From the NCBI GenBank assembly GCA_027475525.1, contig JAMWFC010000029.1, forward strand, positions 1 through 64,000: a DNA stretch of 64,000 bases. Direction: 5' to 3'. Of the stretch, positions 32,497 through 45,289 are shown piece by piece. Position 1 is the first letter of the stretch. Every line of letters starts with the position of its first letter. Below the pieces are notes generated by a model. It was not told the origin of the DNA. It ran no database searches and saw only the letters and a program-made list of their open reading frames with translations. This DNA comes from Macrolepiota albuminosa. Lineage: Eukaryota > Basidiomycota > Agaricomycetes > Agaricales > Agaricaceae. Position numbers and translations under genes: made by a program.

Positions 32497-33827
32497 TTAC
32501 ATTGACTCTGGAACGAGATCGATAAGGTCAACAAGTTTGCCGTTACTGTTTAGAGAAGCCTGAATGAATGCAACATCACGAAGCGCCTCCAAAGGATCTC
32601 CGATCGCCAATGCATCTGCCTTCCTCTCAATCGCGCCAAGGAAAGCCTCAATCTCTAACTTCACACCCTGCATCTCGTACTCGCTGGTCTCCTCGATCTC
32701 TTCCTCAGACTTCGCATCAACCGACTTGATCGTCACCTTGAAAACGCCTCCGACCATATTCACAGAAAGCCAGCCTTCAGTACCAGTAATCAGGAATGTG
32801 TCGGTGATGGGACGGGATTTTGTTGGGGCGGCGAAGGTGATTTCGGCAGTTCCGTGGAAGTTTGAAGAGCGGACGGCGACGTTGATAGTGTCGTGCGGTG
32901 CGAGGTAGACTTTGTTAAGGGATGCAAATCCAGTGAGGTGCGTCAAGCGAGATGGTAGTATTGTTCGTAGGGCTGCGATGACGTGCTAGACGAAGGTGGA
33001 CTGAGAAATAAAGATAGATTGTGCTTAATTGCTAAATCCATACCACACCACCGTCAAGCTAACACACAAGACATCAGTTAATGACTAGAACTAGAAACTC
33101 AGGTCGATTGTCGCTTACCAAGAAACCGCCCTGATACTATGACCACCATTGGATGAGCCACTTCCGATATTTTGCAGCAAAAAAAAAACCTACATCAGGT
33201 ACGGTGCGCCAGGGAGTATTGTACCATTTAGACGTTTTGTCGATGTGGTTATACATGACCGTTCTGAAGAACATGACTTTACCAATCTTCCCAGCTTCAA
33301 CCGCAGCTCCTGCCGCGCGTATTCCGGCCTCAGCTTCAAAGTTCTCTGCAACACGCCAAACCAGTCCCTTGGGCTTGTAAATGTCGTTATACTTCTTAAT
33401 CAGCTCCAGACCCTGCTTAACACCAGCAGTGACAGGCTTTTCCGACAGAACATGTTTGCCAGCAGCAAAAGCTCTCAGAATGATAGACGGTTGGAGTGTA
33501 ATGGGTAGCACAACGATAACTGCACTGATGTCCGATCGCGCCAAGAGAGCATTGAGATCATATCGTGAATCCGAATCATGATACGCAGTAGGGGGTGCAG
33601 TCAGATTTAAAGCTTGAGCTGCTACGGCCGCGAAATCTTGTGCCGATTTCTCTGATCGGGAGTATACTGCTCTCAGAGGAGGTGCTGAAGCACCCAGGGC
33701 CACAAGCGCTGGCAAATGTGCTGTTCCAAGAGGAAGTGTTTCTCTAAGTTCAATTAAACCGGACTTGTTAGGACAAACCTTCTTTGGCAAAAATTCCTGC
33801 ACCAAGGATTGCAATTCCACCGGACAT
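32497..33827 (-). CDS. Gfo/Idh/MocA family NAD(P)-dependent oxidoreductase
   Basis: Exons 33827-33779, 33720-33194, 33136-33119, 33058-33044 and 32985-32497 give 365 residues in frame. The N-terminal Rossmann fold begins GGIAILGAGIFAKE, and the family signature VLSEKPV follows (~125). The C-terminal sheet domain includes WRTVPDYQGGFLLDGGVH, where the conserved GG-x-LLD-G-x-H segment carries the catalytic histidine. This segment is built from two microexons of 18 and 15 nt. Members oxidise sugars, diols or dihydrodiols; the substrate cannot be told from sequence. It converges with RVB2 (174 bp between stops). Confidence 0.88.
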
Positions 33828-34411
33828 CGTGGGCGTGTAGTTTGTGAGGGCGCAAAACTTGATCAGGGGAAGTAGCCATTATTATCTGTTCATCGCGGCC
33901 CGGTTGAATTCGACACAGGGAGTGGCATCCATCAACAGGTCACTTGCCACAACTATCGTCACTTATCTTCCTTCATACGTGACAAAGTATATGATCTGAA
34001 CTCAGAATTCTCACGGAGAGGATATTAATTGTGGAGAACCCTCCCAAGCGGCACCTTTTGATTTCTTTGTAACTCACCACATTTTATCTGCTCTTTTTTG
34101 CTATTCATGTATGTTTTGTAGACCAATAGAACTTGACTGAAGCAAATACATATGGAATCTGGAAGATTTAATTGGTCACTTGTCACATCTGCCGAAGGAC
34201 TGTGATGGCAAAAATACGCGACGCAGCGGAGCCCGAAGTGAGCTAGTTTATCATCAGTGCCTGCCGCATGCATTGGTAGGTTACCTACTTATGGTATTAC
34301 TAAAACATCTCTTGCCAGCGCCCACAAGCGCGCTACTCCCGATCAGGTCGATAATCAAATGATTATCCTCACCCCACGATTTATGCAGCCCTTGGCTTCA
34401 TCGACTATACC
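33828..34411. other. Intergenic, divergent promoter region
   Basis: 584 bp between the oxidoreductase start and the zinc-finger start. Short ORFs here lack similarity and codon structure. No gene seen; it must hold both promoters. Confidence 0.5.
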
Positions 34412-36351
34412 ATGACTACACTCGCTCAAAACTCGAGTCAGACGACAGCGAATAGCTCATACTTTGATGTTCATGTTGGCGTCGGTCGCTTTGAACCTAT
34501 GGAGAATCCTCAGGAAAATGATTGCGCTTTTCGCATCACTCAGGTCAGAGAGATGCAGCGTGAAGCAACTTATCCTTTCCCCAGGAAACAGTTTTCCAAA
34601 TCGCCTGAAGATGATTTGGATGATATAACCCAAGCATTTGGGGACTGGAGTCTGTTCGGACGAACGAAAGAAGAGTATGCCAATTCTAAGACTTCAGAAG
34701 CTCCACTCTAATACCCTGTGTTTCTAACCAGCGTCATATTGAATCCTGGCTTCCAAGTTGGATTGGACATTCGATTCAAAGAGTTCTTAGATTGCGAAGA
34801 TGGTAAAGTACCTGTCGTGACACTTGACGACATCAAGGGGTCAAAAGTAATCATACCACCAATCACACCACCACCACCTTTGTATGCTACTGAGGTCTCT
34901 TCTTCATCTGGAGGCCCAGATGCGACCATGGGATTCGGATCCCTTGCCCTTTCACATGGTGTCGGTGCAGCTTTCGACATCCCGCCCTATGGAAGTGAAG
35001 GAATCACGGAGTTCGAGGATCGACAGAGGATAATTCCTCAAGTCGTCAACCACATTCCTAGGACTACAGAACCTTCCCCCGCCCTTTACAACCATGTCAT
35101 CTCCTCAGACACGGCATCTCCTCTACAAACGAGCCTGGAGTTGCAGATCAATGATCATAAAGCGCCACGAGAAGTGCCTACTTTGCATTTGAACCTTCAA
35201 GAAATCAAGAACGATTTCACTTCAACATATATGCCTGCTTCGTCCCTGTATCATACAGACACTCAGAATGAGCAGGTTGCAGCTTCTGGGGAAAGAACTA
35301 ACCCATTATTGTCGCAAGCAGTATGTATCTTACTTCGTGGTTCCAGTAGTCATCTGATTTTGTTCAGCTACTTGATTCTTGGAATGCGGTTCCGAGTAGT
35401 TCCCCGGTGCAGTATCCGTTTGAGCAAACCCCAGCTCCCGCCGAGCTACCTTTCCCTATCAAGTCACCAGCCCATTCTTCTCAACCGATCAATTGTGATT
35501 CTCAGAATATTCACCCACTATTTGACCAGCCGATCGACGATGGTGCTCTCGATATTCCTCCCACAGATATAGAAACCCAATCATATAGTCGGTACGATAG
35601 CTCCTTGTTATCGCGCTGGTCGTCTCCACCTGGTTTGTCTCCGAGTTATACGGACGGCTCGCAAGACTCGACTCTATATACCCCCATTTCTAGTGCATCA
35701 CCAATGTCATTATCTTTTGTTGCCTCATCCCATCCGGTCGCCGCCGCTCCAGCGTCCCAGCATCCCTTACCTCCGCAAGATGTCCTGGCCGACAACTCGT
35801 GTGTTAATCCGGCATTTTTAACCCTCAATACTCTACACTTTGAGGAGCCTTTTCCGCCATATGTAGCCCCCGAAGAGAATACGCGCTATCGCACCACTCA
35901 GAGAGCTGCTCAAGTCCACGAATTCATCATGGTTCAAGTCGCGCCATACCCGATTGGACCTCCGTCTTCGAAAATGAAAGACCCTCCTAGAACTAAAGGC
36001 AAAGGCAAGGTTAATGCCAAACTAGATGAAGATGGCGGTGACAGTGATGGCGTCGATGCGCGTGAAAAGGTACATCAGAAAAAGAAAAAACGAGACGAGG
36101 CCGATAAGGTCAGGTGTGAGATTGATGGCTGCAACGGGACATTTTTCTCCAACTGGGACCTCAAACGACATCAAAAGAACTTGCATGGGATTGGGGAGGA
36201 TACTCCAAACACAGCAGTGTGCCCGAACTGTGGCAGGCACTTTGGGTCGCGTCGGAAAGACTCAGTCGATCGACACCTCCAGCGCAATGCTTGTGGGAAG
36301 AGAAACCCTCGCAAGTCTCTGAAGCGAATCACACCTGGTCAACCTTCTTGA
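34412..36351 (+). CDS. C2H2 zinc-finger protein, likely transcription factor
   Basis: Exons 34412-34674, 34732-35320 and 35368-36351 (introns 57 and 47 nt) give 611 residues. Most of the protein is low in predicted structure and rich in Ser, Pro and Thr, with a basic stretch KGKGKVNAKLDEDGG and KKKKRDEADK just before the fingers. Two fingers lie near the C-terminus: CEIDGCNGTFFSNWDLKRHQ with a following H, and CPNCGRHFGSRRKDSVDRH with a following C, so the second finger is C2HC-like. The basic run can serve as a nuclear signal. A DNA-binding role is likely but the target is unknown. Start chosen as the first in-frame Met of the open exon. Confidence 0.85.
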
Positions 36352-38899
36352 TGTAAGTGTGTATTTCTTTCTTAATCTGTATCGTCCGTGATTCATCAGG
36401 CTATGCAATAGGATGGTTTTCTGGGAAGTCCTCATGTATTTGTATGATCTCCCCTTTTGATGTAACACCTCTACTTTTTACATAAATTGCCCGCCCGGTA
36501 GACAACGCGACGCCACGCGACACTACAAGTCGCAGCCCTGCCTTGGTGTTTTGTATATGGCAACTGCTTCGAAACATGATTAACCGTTGTTGATCACAAG
36601 CTTGTATTAATATTTTGTTTCTTTCAATAATAGCCTGCGCAGTGGAGAGTCAGCACTGCCATTGCAGCACCAGTAGGTATCCCCATTTCCGTATGATCGA
36701 GCATACTCAAGTTATGAGTACCAAACAGTCACTGTAACCCAGATCAGACATTGACATGTGAGAGGTTAACGTCTGCACCATCTTGTTCGGAGATGTCTTC
36801 TGTGGGTCCAGTCTCATACTATATTTTCCGACGCCCGCTAGCGGCCCTTCCGCCTTCGCCTCTTCTTCCAAATACACACTCGCGCTTATACGCACGCCCA
36901 TCTGCATGATCATCCTGAACAGCTCGGGCCAATCGTGACACTTGTTGTATAGACATTAGGTGCACGACCATAACCCTTCCTGTCTTGGAAAACGACTCTG
37001 ATACGGGAATGAGGACACATGTAGAGGTCTTTCTTGCGCGATAGGTCAAGAATCGAAAGAACAGTTTGCATTCAACTGCAATGTGCCCCCTTGAAGGAAA
37101 ACTTTCTCTCAAGGATCTTGGACTGAAAATAAATTCGTGCACCAAGTTCGTGTTGTGACTTTCTATCAAAACCACAATTGATTATTTGCCCATCTAAGCT
37201 TCAATCCAATTCTCCAACATGCCTTTAGTACTTACACTCAATCCATGTTTCTCATCGCATTGTTGTGATTGCAAGTTTGGCAGGCAACTTCTACGTATTT
37301 TCGTTATCTCTGCAAATCTCTCTCTTTCCCCTTCAGACGGTTCTCCCTTGGTTTTCTTTGGCAAACCGGGTACATAACATAAATAAACGTTTCGGTATCA
37401 TTGTATCTGTGTCGTATACTTGGACACAAAAATCGCATATATGCATATACTATCACGTGTTATGGCTTTCAAAAGGGTTGGGAGTTTCAAAATCCAGAAT
37501 ACTAAGAGATCGTGGACATGGAGCCACTGATCTTTCAAGCGATATATTAGTTCAATAGGAGTACAACATAGTTGACCACAAAAATGAAGGGATACACATC
37601 TATCTATGTTGCGATATAGTCAACAAGAATAGAAAATGGAGAAAATTGTATTCAAAGGGTTCCGGAATTAAGTGTCAGTGAGCAAATCAGTACCAAAGTC
37701 TCCAAGAGTCTTATAGACCTCTCAGAGAAGTAATCTTCACGATTTTAGAACATCCTGACGTGTGAGGCATGAGATACAAGAAACAAGGTATTTGAGCGTG
37801 ACTTACTATTGATTTGATTCAAAGTCCGCTCAACGCGTCGCGTCGCGTTTCGTTTAATCAAGTATTCATGCCTCCTCGTCACAAAGCTTCTGTCAAGACC
37901 TCTTCTCAGCAAAGTAGCATCAGTCCTGAAGTTGAAAATTACTCTAAATGCTCATTTCGATGCCAACCCCACCTTGCGTGAAAATCCAAGATATGAAGGC
38001 ATTTTCAATCGGACACGACGTCGGCCTACTGCACAGGCTGGAGAGGAGGCTTCAAACCTCAATATAGCACCTACAGCTGGGCCTACCCCTGCACCACCAC
38101 AGACTCTCAGACCCTCACCACCAAGCCCGCTGTCTTCAAACATTGTCAATCATGTCTGTCAACCGTTATATGTGGCTCGACAACAGCCAATCTACCCACC
38201 TCTGCACATGCCCGCACCATGCTTCTCAAATACACACACCCCCTCCACCCTTCTATCATCCTCATCTTGATGTACCACATTTGTTTCGATGTACCGCGTT
38301 TGTTTCGATGTACCGCATTTGTTTCGCTCACCATCTCGTATCTTGCAAATCTTGACCTGTATAATTTTGTAAGACAATATTTAGTTATGCATACTTGATA
38401 ACTTCTCTACTTACTCTTTGAATATATATCTTGAGTTACATCTTGGATTGGGAGTGCGACGGAAAAGCAATTCGACCATGTGCTCAATTGCTGTAGCGGA
38501 GTTGAAATTTCCCCTATGAGTCAGTGTTATGATGTGTGACAAAAGTTTTGAAACTCCCAACTTTTGGGACATGCCCTACCGGCATCGTCCCGACACAACA
38601 ACATGTCCACCATTCTCAAATCTGGTCTGGGAGTGTCTTGTTCGAAATTTATCGCACCGACTACAGAAGTCCGATTGAAATAGAGTATTGTCGATGTCTC
38701 TTAATTTACAAATTGGTAAAATTTTTGAAACTCTCAACCAACGATAGTATTGAATCAAGAAGGCAGAGACTACAGTGTCTCTTCATTCACAGTATGAGAT
38801 GTCATTCCATATGGGGTGAACCTGACGATCTGGTAATGTTCCAAGTACTCAACAAGGGTGTCGTCACCTTCGCTGCATGCAATGTTGAGCAATGTCTTT
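36352..38899. other. Intergenic region with small decayed ORFs
   Basis: About 2.5 kb without a gene I can support. It holds a repeat-protein fragment at 36819-37175 (listed separately), an ORF at 37932-38270 (LNAHFDANPTLRENPRYEGI then Pro-rich) with a possible upstream start at 37869 in another frame, and an 18-bp repeat near 38274-38333. Normal CpG content suggests ordinary host DNA up to the Copia LTR at 38900. Confidence 0.5.
36819..37175 (-). pseudogene. Fragment of the window-edge repeat protein
   Basis: An open minus-strand stretch of 118 codons. Its 3' part reads RAVQDDHADGRAYKRECVFG and matches QAVQDACADGCACKQKHVLG encoded at about 63950-63890. DNA similarity between the two covers roughly 70-100 bp. 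The remaining upstream residues are not recognised. Likely a transposon-derived fragment in host intergenic DNA. Confidence 0.4.
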
Positions 38900-39186
38900 T
38901 GTTAGAATACCGAATCAAAGCACCATCAACTACGACGTCATCTACCGCCATCACACATATCACATTAATGGCCACTCACGCCACTCACTTCATGCCTCAT
39001 GGTCAATGATTCCTTTGTTACCACGAACGTATATATACTAACCATACACAAAAGCAACCCTCAGTCACTTGTACGAGACTGAGGGTGCATAAATCATGAT
39101 ACTCATTTACCCTTCCACATAGCTGATAAATACCCTAGAATAAACTTACCGTTATTCTTAGGTACAGAGGGAATAAGATTATAACA
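38900..39186 (+). repeat. Copia 5' LTR (287 bp)
   Basis: Runs from TGTTAGAATACCG to ATTATAACA. TATA-like CGTATATATACTAACC lies near 39027. It matches the 3' LTR closely but retains more CG sites. Confidence 0.9.
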
Positions 39187-39427
39187 GGTTATTGGCCATT
39201 GCTGACCGGACACTACACCCGCATAGTCATTCCAAATTACAAGGATCTTAAACCCTGCACACAATCAACTCTTTACTCTTCACATATCACTGCCTTGGCA
39301 CTCTGGGACCCTGAGGCACTGATCACGCCAATCATCCCATTGTATTCATGCCTGAGACTACGAACCTCTTTGTCTACACTCACGCTCTCCTGGACCTGCT
39401 TTCCCCCTTGTCTCTCTCATCACCACA

Positions 39428-40287
39428 ATGTCTAGTGACACTACTCACCCCCATATCTGCCCAGCTAAACTTAACGCCCATTGGCCATCCTTGGAAACCC
39501 CCTTCAATTGCGCAACTGGCAAATTCACGAAGTGGTCTACAAAGCTTGAGATTTTTCTTCAGCAAAGTGGGCTCAACAGATACATATTTGCATCTGAGAA
39601 GAACCTGTCAAGGCTGATCACCAGTCCCAATCCTAGCTTGGAACCCAATGCATATGCAAACTGATTGTCCAACAATGACCTGATTATTGGCGTTATTCAG
39701 GCGGCAATCTCTGAGTCCAAGCAGGAAGGACTGGACACCGATGGTACAGCCAAGGAATGCTACGATGCTCTGAAAGCATGCACACACAACAAAGGACCCG
39801 TCAAACAGGTCACCCTCATCCACAAAGTGCTCTTGACATATCACAAGTCATGGAACCTATTGACACTACTGCCAGAAAAATCTGCAAGCTGGTCAACCAC
39901 ACCTTTGCGATTGGTGCCATAGATAAGAACTTGCTGAAGTGTATCACCCTTCTGAACTGCATCAACGACAAATCCTTTGAGTCCATCCAGACACAGGTAT
40001 CTTATGGCCTCGCTGACTTGACAAAGGAAGCTCCATACACCTCTTCCCAAATCTGGAAGCTATTCCAGACTGTGGACAGCCTCGCTACTCTAGCCCAATC
40101 CTCTACCAATAAAACTGCACTCACTGTCCATGACTCCAAAGGTGGCCACAACCATGGACCTGGTTTCCCATGCTGCAGCATGTGTCATGCTCTTGGACAC
40201 TCCTGCCAAGGCCATACAAAGGAGTGGTGCATCAGGCAGGGAGGAGGAATGGCTGGTAAGACGATTGATGAATCCAAGGCCACATGA
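39428..40287 (+). pseudogene. Copia Gag with zinc knuckle
   Basis: Gag forms the particle and binds RNA. The reading starts MSSDTTHPHICPAKLNAHWP, passes FTKWSTKLEIFLQQSGLNRY and a stop at 39662, shifts frame near 39880 and continues ARKICKLVNHTFAIGAIDKN to the knuckle CCSMCHALGHSCQGHTKEWC (40170-40230). One stop and one frameshift separate it from an intact frame. Confidence 0.8.
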
Positions 40288-42356
40288 AAAGCTGCATGAG
40301 GAGGGGAAAAAGGAGGAAAAGTAATGAGCTCATCAGTCAACAACAACCTCATCAAAAATGGCATCACCATTAAAGGCCTTGATGGCTAAGCATACATTGT
40401 GGATACAACTCACCTTCAGAAAATACAACTCAAAGCAAAACAAGCCAAATTTGCTGGCATCACCAATTCCACAGACAGCAGCACCATGGACTACTTCGAG
40501 TATCAGGGGTTCATGGCCATGGATGATGAACCTGGACCCATTGACTGCAAACCCAGGGTGAGTGTCAATTGGAATACTCATACAATCCCTGCAATACCTG
40601 GCTATGAGGACAATCCTGGCAACAATGAGCATCTTGCCATCCGACCCCTCCAGCAACACTTGACTCATTTCCATTACTGAGAAACCATTTTACATGGATT
40701 CCAGTGCAACAATGCACATCTCCTCATGCATGTCCAATTTTGTCACATTGAAAGCTATACCTCCACAAGTGGTGAAAAGAGTTGGAGGGACATCCATCGA
40801 GGCAGTAGGCATAGGACAGATCAGACTACAAGTGCAGAATCAAACTGAAATATACCTAGAAAACACCCTCTACATCCTCAACTCTACTGTCCAACTCATC
40901 TTGATATCAGCTCTGGCCATAGGGATGAATGCTGTGATCACATTCAGTCAAACTATACTTGACACAAACAGTGGAGTCCTCCTAGCTGCAGGCCCTCTCA
41001 TCCCAGGACAATGACTGTACACCCTCAAATTGCAATCGGCCTTCACAGAGCATGCTTTAACAGCAGCACAGACTTCTGTCAACTTTGATACCTGGCATTG
41101 GCACTTGGGACATGCAAATTACCAAGTTGTCGCTACAATGGCCTGTGCTGGCTTGCTCCCAGGTACACCCTCCATTCCCCTCCCTGCACAGCCTAAATGT
41201 GACATCTGTATCCTTGGCAAACAGATAAAAACACTGGTGCACAAGGTGCAGGAGGAAGGGCATAGAGCAATGCAGAGGTTATAAATAGTCTGGATAGATT
41301 TAGCTGGACTAATGAGTGTACAGTCACATATAAGGAACAAATACATTATGGACCTTGTTGACGATTATACAAACATGCCATGGTCAATACCTCTGAAATC
41401 AAAAAGCAACATGTTCACAGCACTCCAAATATGGCAGAAAGCGAGGGAACTCAAAACAGGGCTAAAATTTGGAACTTATCATACAGGCCACAATAGCGAG
41501 CTTAAGAGTCATCAAATAGATGCATGGGTAACATCAACAGAGACTCACCAAAAGTATGTAGCACCTTACACCTCCAAACATATGGGATGAGTGGAACGAA
41601 TGCACCGGACTCTCTAAGGCAAAGCCCAGATGATGAGAATTGCCGCTAAGTGTCCTGAATCACTGTGAGACAAATTCTATTTAACTGCCACATATTTACA
41701 CATGAAAACAGCTACCAAATCATTAAACAATAAGACTCCCTTCAAACTATGATACAGACACCCATCTGATTACACATACATGTGGGAAATTGGATGCCAT
41801 GCTTTTGTTCTGATCCTGAACCAACACAATCTGAAAATCAACACATGATCAATAGAATGCATTCTGATTGGGTACACACAAAACTCAAAGGCATACAGAT
41901 GCTACGACCTGAGGACTCAGAAGATCTATGAGACATACCACGTCCGATTCATTGAGCATCACAATACACAGTCAACTCCAGCGTCAATCAAGGGTTTGGT
42001 GCCCATGACACCCACAGCATCCACAATGACAGAAGAACCAACATCAATCGTCAGGATCAAAGAAACCTCTGTGGACGCCCCATTCAACAATGATGACAAT
42101 GATGAGGACTTTGCAGGTCCTCCATCCATTCCCCTGCCAGACAATGATGTAGCACCACCAGCTGAGTTGCCTCAACCTAACGTATCTCGACGATCAAATC
42201 AAATATCTATCCCCACCGCCAAGGCCAAGCCTGATGACCCACCCATCACTAGAATCAAAGCTGCTATCCAGGAATTGCATAATGCCAGTGATTGGATTCG
42301 AGCCTTAAGGGCTGAAAAGCATCAGGATAACTTGGCAGCCCAGGACTTAGCTCACA

Positions 42357-43050
42357 CAGCCCCAAATGTCAGTGCAGAGCATATGGATGACAACCCCTCC
42401 CAGATATTGCCAACCTAGCATCAGTCAAGGCAATCGAGCATCTATTGGCAGTTGCAGAGTCCCTAGGTGATCCAGCTTTGATTGACCTTGGAGATGAACT
42501 CTGTACATGATGTGAGACAATGGATTCCACTCATGCCAAGAAGTGGAAGGCAGAATACCATGACAAACTATGCTCTCTCAAGAAGATGAATGGTTAGCAA
42601 GTGTTGTATAAGCAAATATTGCCTGCAATGAGTCAAAATTTGACGATGTGAGGGTTAGTGAGTTGCAATTTTTATAGACAGGTGAAGCATTGCATTTGTG
42701 GTTAGCAGACAAGGTTAGAAGGTTAATCAGTTTAGGCCAGAAACATTTTTGAAGTCAGGGGAGTACCCTGGTAATAAAATGGGTTGTTTGAGTGTGGGAA
42801 TTGATGGAGGGGTGCAGGCAGTGTGCAGCCCCAAATGTCAGTGCAGAGCATATGGACAACAACCCCCCAGATATCGCCAACCTAGCATCAGTCAAGGTAA
42901 TTGGGCACCTATTGGCAGTCACAGAGTCCCTAGGCGACCCAGCTTTGATTGACCTCGGAGATGAACTCTGTACATGGCATGAAACAATGGATTCCACCCA
43001 CACCAAGGAGTGGGAGGCAAGATACTGTGATGAACTATACTCTCTTAAGG
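42357..43050 (+). repeat. Partial internal duplication in Copia
   Basis: About 232 bp (42357-42588) recur at 42826-43050 with many transitions, separated by about 237 bp (42589-42825) that match nothing else in the element. The right copy is the one continuous with reverse transcriptase. The middle piece could be part of another insertion. Confidence 0.75.
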
Positions 43051-43866
43051 AGATGGGTGTTTACAAGCTCATACCACAGGATCATGTCCCAACAGGCCAC
43101 AAAATTAGAAAAGGAAGACCAATATTCAAGGTCAAGCATTATGAAAGTGGGAAAGCATTATGGTCCAAGGTTTGCTTAGTGTTCAAGAGATACAAGCAGG
43201 TGTATGGACAGGATTACATGAGGACAACCTCACCAACTGCATGTATGGAGTTGTGGTGCATACTCCTACACCTCACCGCAGCACAGAACTGGGACACAAC
43301 TCAAATTAATGTCAAGACTGCATTCCTTTATGGCCTTCTCTCTGAGGAGGAGATTCAATACATGGCATAGCCCGGAGGTTTTGAGGAACCTGGAAAGGAG
43401 GAGTGGGTATGATGATTACAACATGGTCTGTACAGCATGAAGCAGGCCAGCTGGATATAGAACCACACCTTAAACAACAATATGATCTCCTGGGGATTCA
43501 CTAGACTATCTTGTGAATCATGTGTTTATTACCATAAGATGGATACAGATACAGTAATAGCTGCCATACACATGGATGACTTCCTCTCAATTGCAAGTAC
43601 CAAGTCTGAGAACAAATGTTTCAAGAAACAACTATGGTCAGTATGGAGCATCTCAGACCTCAGCCTTCCCTACTTTGTTGTTGGCATTGCAATCAAGTAG
43701 AACTGCGATGACCAGACAGTAAAACTGTCACAAACTGCACTGATCAACAAGATCATTTCTCAGTTTAGACAATTAGATGCCTCACTGTTATCTCTCCTCA
43801 TGGAACCTGATCTCAAACCCAGACGAGTTGACAGGTGCACCCTCTCACACGAAGAACTCAATGCTT

Positions 43867-44020
43867 TAGCAAAAATACCCTATAGATCTCTTGTCAGCTG
43901 TCTCCTATATGTCGTAATATCCACAAGGCCAGACATCGTCTATTAGCAAAAATACCCTATAGATCTCTTGTCAGCTGTCTCCTATATGTCGTAATATCCA
44001 CAAGGCCAGACATCGTCTAT
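43867..44020. repeat. Exact 77-bp tandem duplication
   Basis: Units 43867-43943 and 43944-44020 are identical. The repeat lies between reverse transcriptase and RNase H and shifts the frame because 77 is not a multiple of three. Confidence 0.95.
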
Positions 44021-44663
44021 GCAGTACAGCAGCTGACCCAGTACATTGATTCTTATGCTAACATACATCGGAGAGTGGCTACTCAGCTTGTCAGATATCT
44101 AAAAGGTACACAGCTGATGAAGCTTGTTCTCGGAGGGAAGGAGGAGCCTATTCACCTCACTGGCTTCACCAACTCTGACTGGGCCAACTGCCTGGACACT
44201 CAACACAATGTTGGGGGCTATGCATGGAGCCTAGGATCAGGAGCCATATCTTGGGCAGCACGCAAGCAAAAGTCTGTTGCAGCCTCATCTTGCAAGGCCA
44301 AATACATGGCTGCCTTTAAGAGTGCTCAAGAGTGCTTATGGCTATGTGCACTTCTAAAGGGGATTGGCTATGACGCGACTAGCAAACTGACCACCATTCT
44401 ATGCAATAACAATGCGGCTATCAACTTATTGAAGAACCCCACACTGCATGCACACGTCAAGCATATTGACATCAAGTACCATTTTTTGCATGAACATGTC
44501 CAGGCAGGCAACATAACAATACATTACATCAATATTAAATACAATGTTGCTGACTTTTTTACAAAAGCCCTAGCTGCCACCCTGTTCACTCAACTCCATG
44601 CTCTACTCGGACTTCAATGAGCACCACACACACATACATATACACATATCATGTGAGGAGGAG

Positions 44664-45023
44664 TGTTAGAATACTGAATCAAAGCACCATCAACTACAAC
44701 TTCATTTACCGCCATCATACATATCACATTAATGGCCATTTACTGATGGCCACTCACACCACTCGCTTCATGCCTCATGGACAATGATTCTTTTGTTACT
44801 GCAAACGTATATATACTAACCATACACAAAAGCAACCCTTAGTCACTTGTACGAGACTGAGGGTGCATAAATCACAATACTCATTCACTCTTCCATATAG
44901 CTGATAAATACCCTAGAATAAATTTACCATTATTTTTAGGTACAGGCAATCTTAGTCACTTGTACAAGACTGAGGAATAAACTTATTGTTATTCTTAGGT
45001 ACAGAGGAAATAAAATTATAACA
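44664..45023 (+). repeat. Copia 3' LTR (360 bp) with internal duplication
   Basis: Similar to 38900-39186 but longer. It has extra bases around 44738-44755 (ATTTACTGATGGCC) and a partial duplication of its end, so that TTAGGTACAG occurs at about 44937 and 44996 with CTTGTACAAGACTGAGG between. Several CG sites of the 5' LTR read CA or TG here. Confidence 0.88.
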
Positions 45024-45240
45024 GTTTTCCTTTGAAAGACAAATAAAGTAGGGGTCTTTAAAATCTATTATATGTCCACATATGCTTCCTCACAACACTT
45101 ACCAGTCCTATAGATTACTGTTCCTATTTCATAAATACATGTCCTGTTCTTCTGATCAAAAGGCTGTGCAATCTAGGCAATCTCCTTTGTTTTTGCTAAC
45201 AAAAAGAAAATATACTAGTACCCCCCCCCTTTAGATTCTT
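45024..45240. other. Spacer between the two Copia elements
   Basis: About 217 bp of A+T-rich sequence with a C9-10 run near 45222. No LTR is recognisable, so the 5' LTR of the second Copia is missing or decayed. Confidence 0.5.
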
Positions 45241-45289
45241 TGCATCATGGGATCCATCTCCCCACTCAACTCAGCTACAAACCATATGC

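Larger units (their letters stand above)
40313..44620 (+). pseudogene. Copia Pol (protease, integrase, RT, RNase H)
   Basis: The protease box is DSSATMHIS (40694), where active enzymes have DSGA. The integrase zinc module is WHWHLGHANYQVV ... CDICILGK (41090-41220), followed by a decayed core (MDLVDDYTNMPW, KYVAPYTSKHMG). Reverse transcriptase has NVKTAFLYGLLSEEEI (43310-43350) and the catalytic HMDD (43570). RNase H is an intact 181-codon stretch (44075-44620) with TNSDWANCLDTQHNVGGY, AASSCKAKYMAA and VADFFTKALAA. Stops at 41012, 41282, 41588, 43368, 43698 and others inactivate it. Confidence 0.85.
38900..45023 (+). mobile_element. Ty1/Copia retrotransposon, full structure, decayed
   Basis: Two LTRs (38900-39186 and 44664-45023) bracket gag and pol in Copia order: protease, integrase, reverse transcriptase, RNase H. 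A polypurine tract GAGGAGGAG directly precedes the 3' LTR. The flanking 5-mers TCTTT and GTTTT match only partly, so no clean target duplication remains. Numerous stops and frameshifts, an internal partial duplication (42357-43050) and a 77-bp tandem duplication (43867-44020) make it non-functional. Confidence 0.9.

Noticed and set aside
37869..38270. Possible homeodomain-like fragment (LNAHFDANPTLREN)
   Set aside because: Only a short resemblance, no WFQNRR motif, and the upstream ATG is in another frame.
38536..39009. 157-codon ORF overlapping the Copia 5' LTR
   Set aside because: It runs across the LTR boundary at 38900, so it is a chance frame.
38895..45028. Target duplication for the first Copia (TCTTT/GTTTT)
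   Set aside because: Only three of five bases agree in a T-rich context, which is not convincing.
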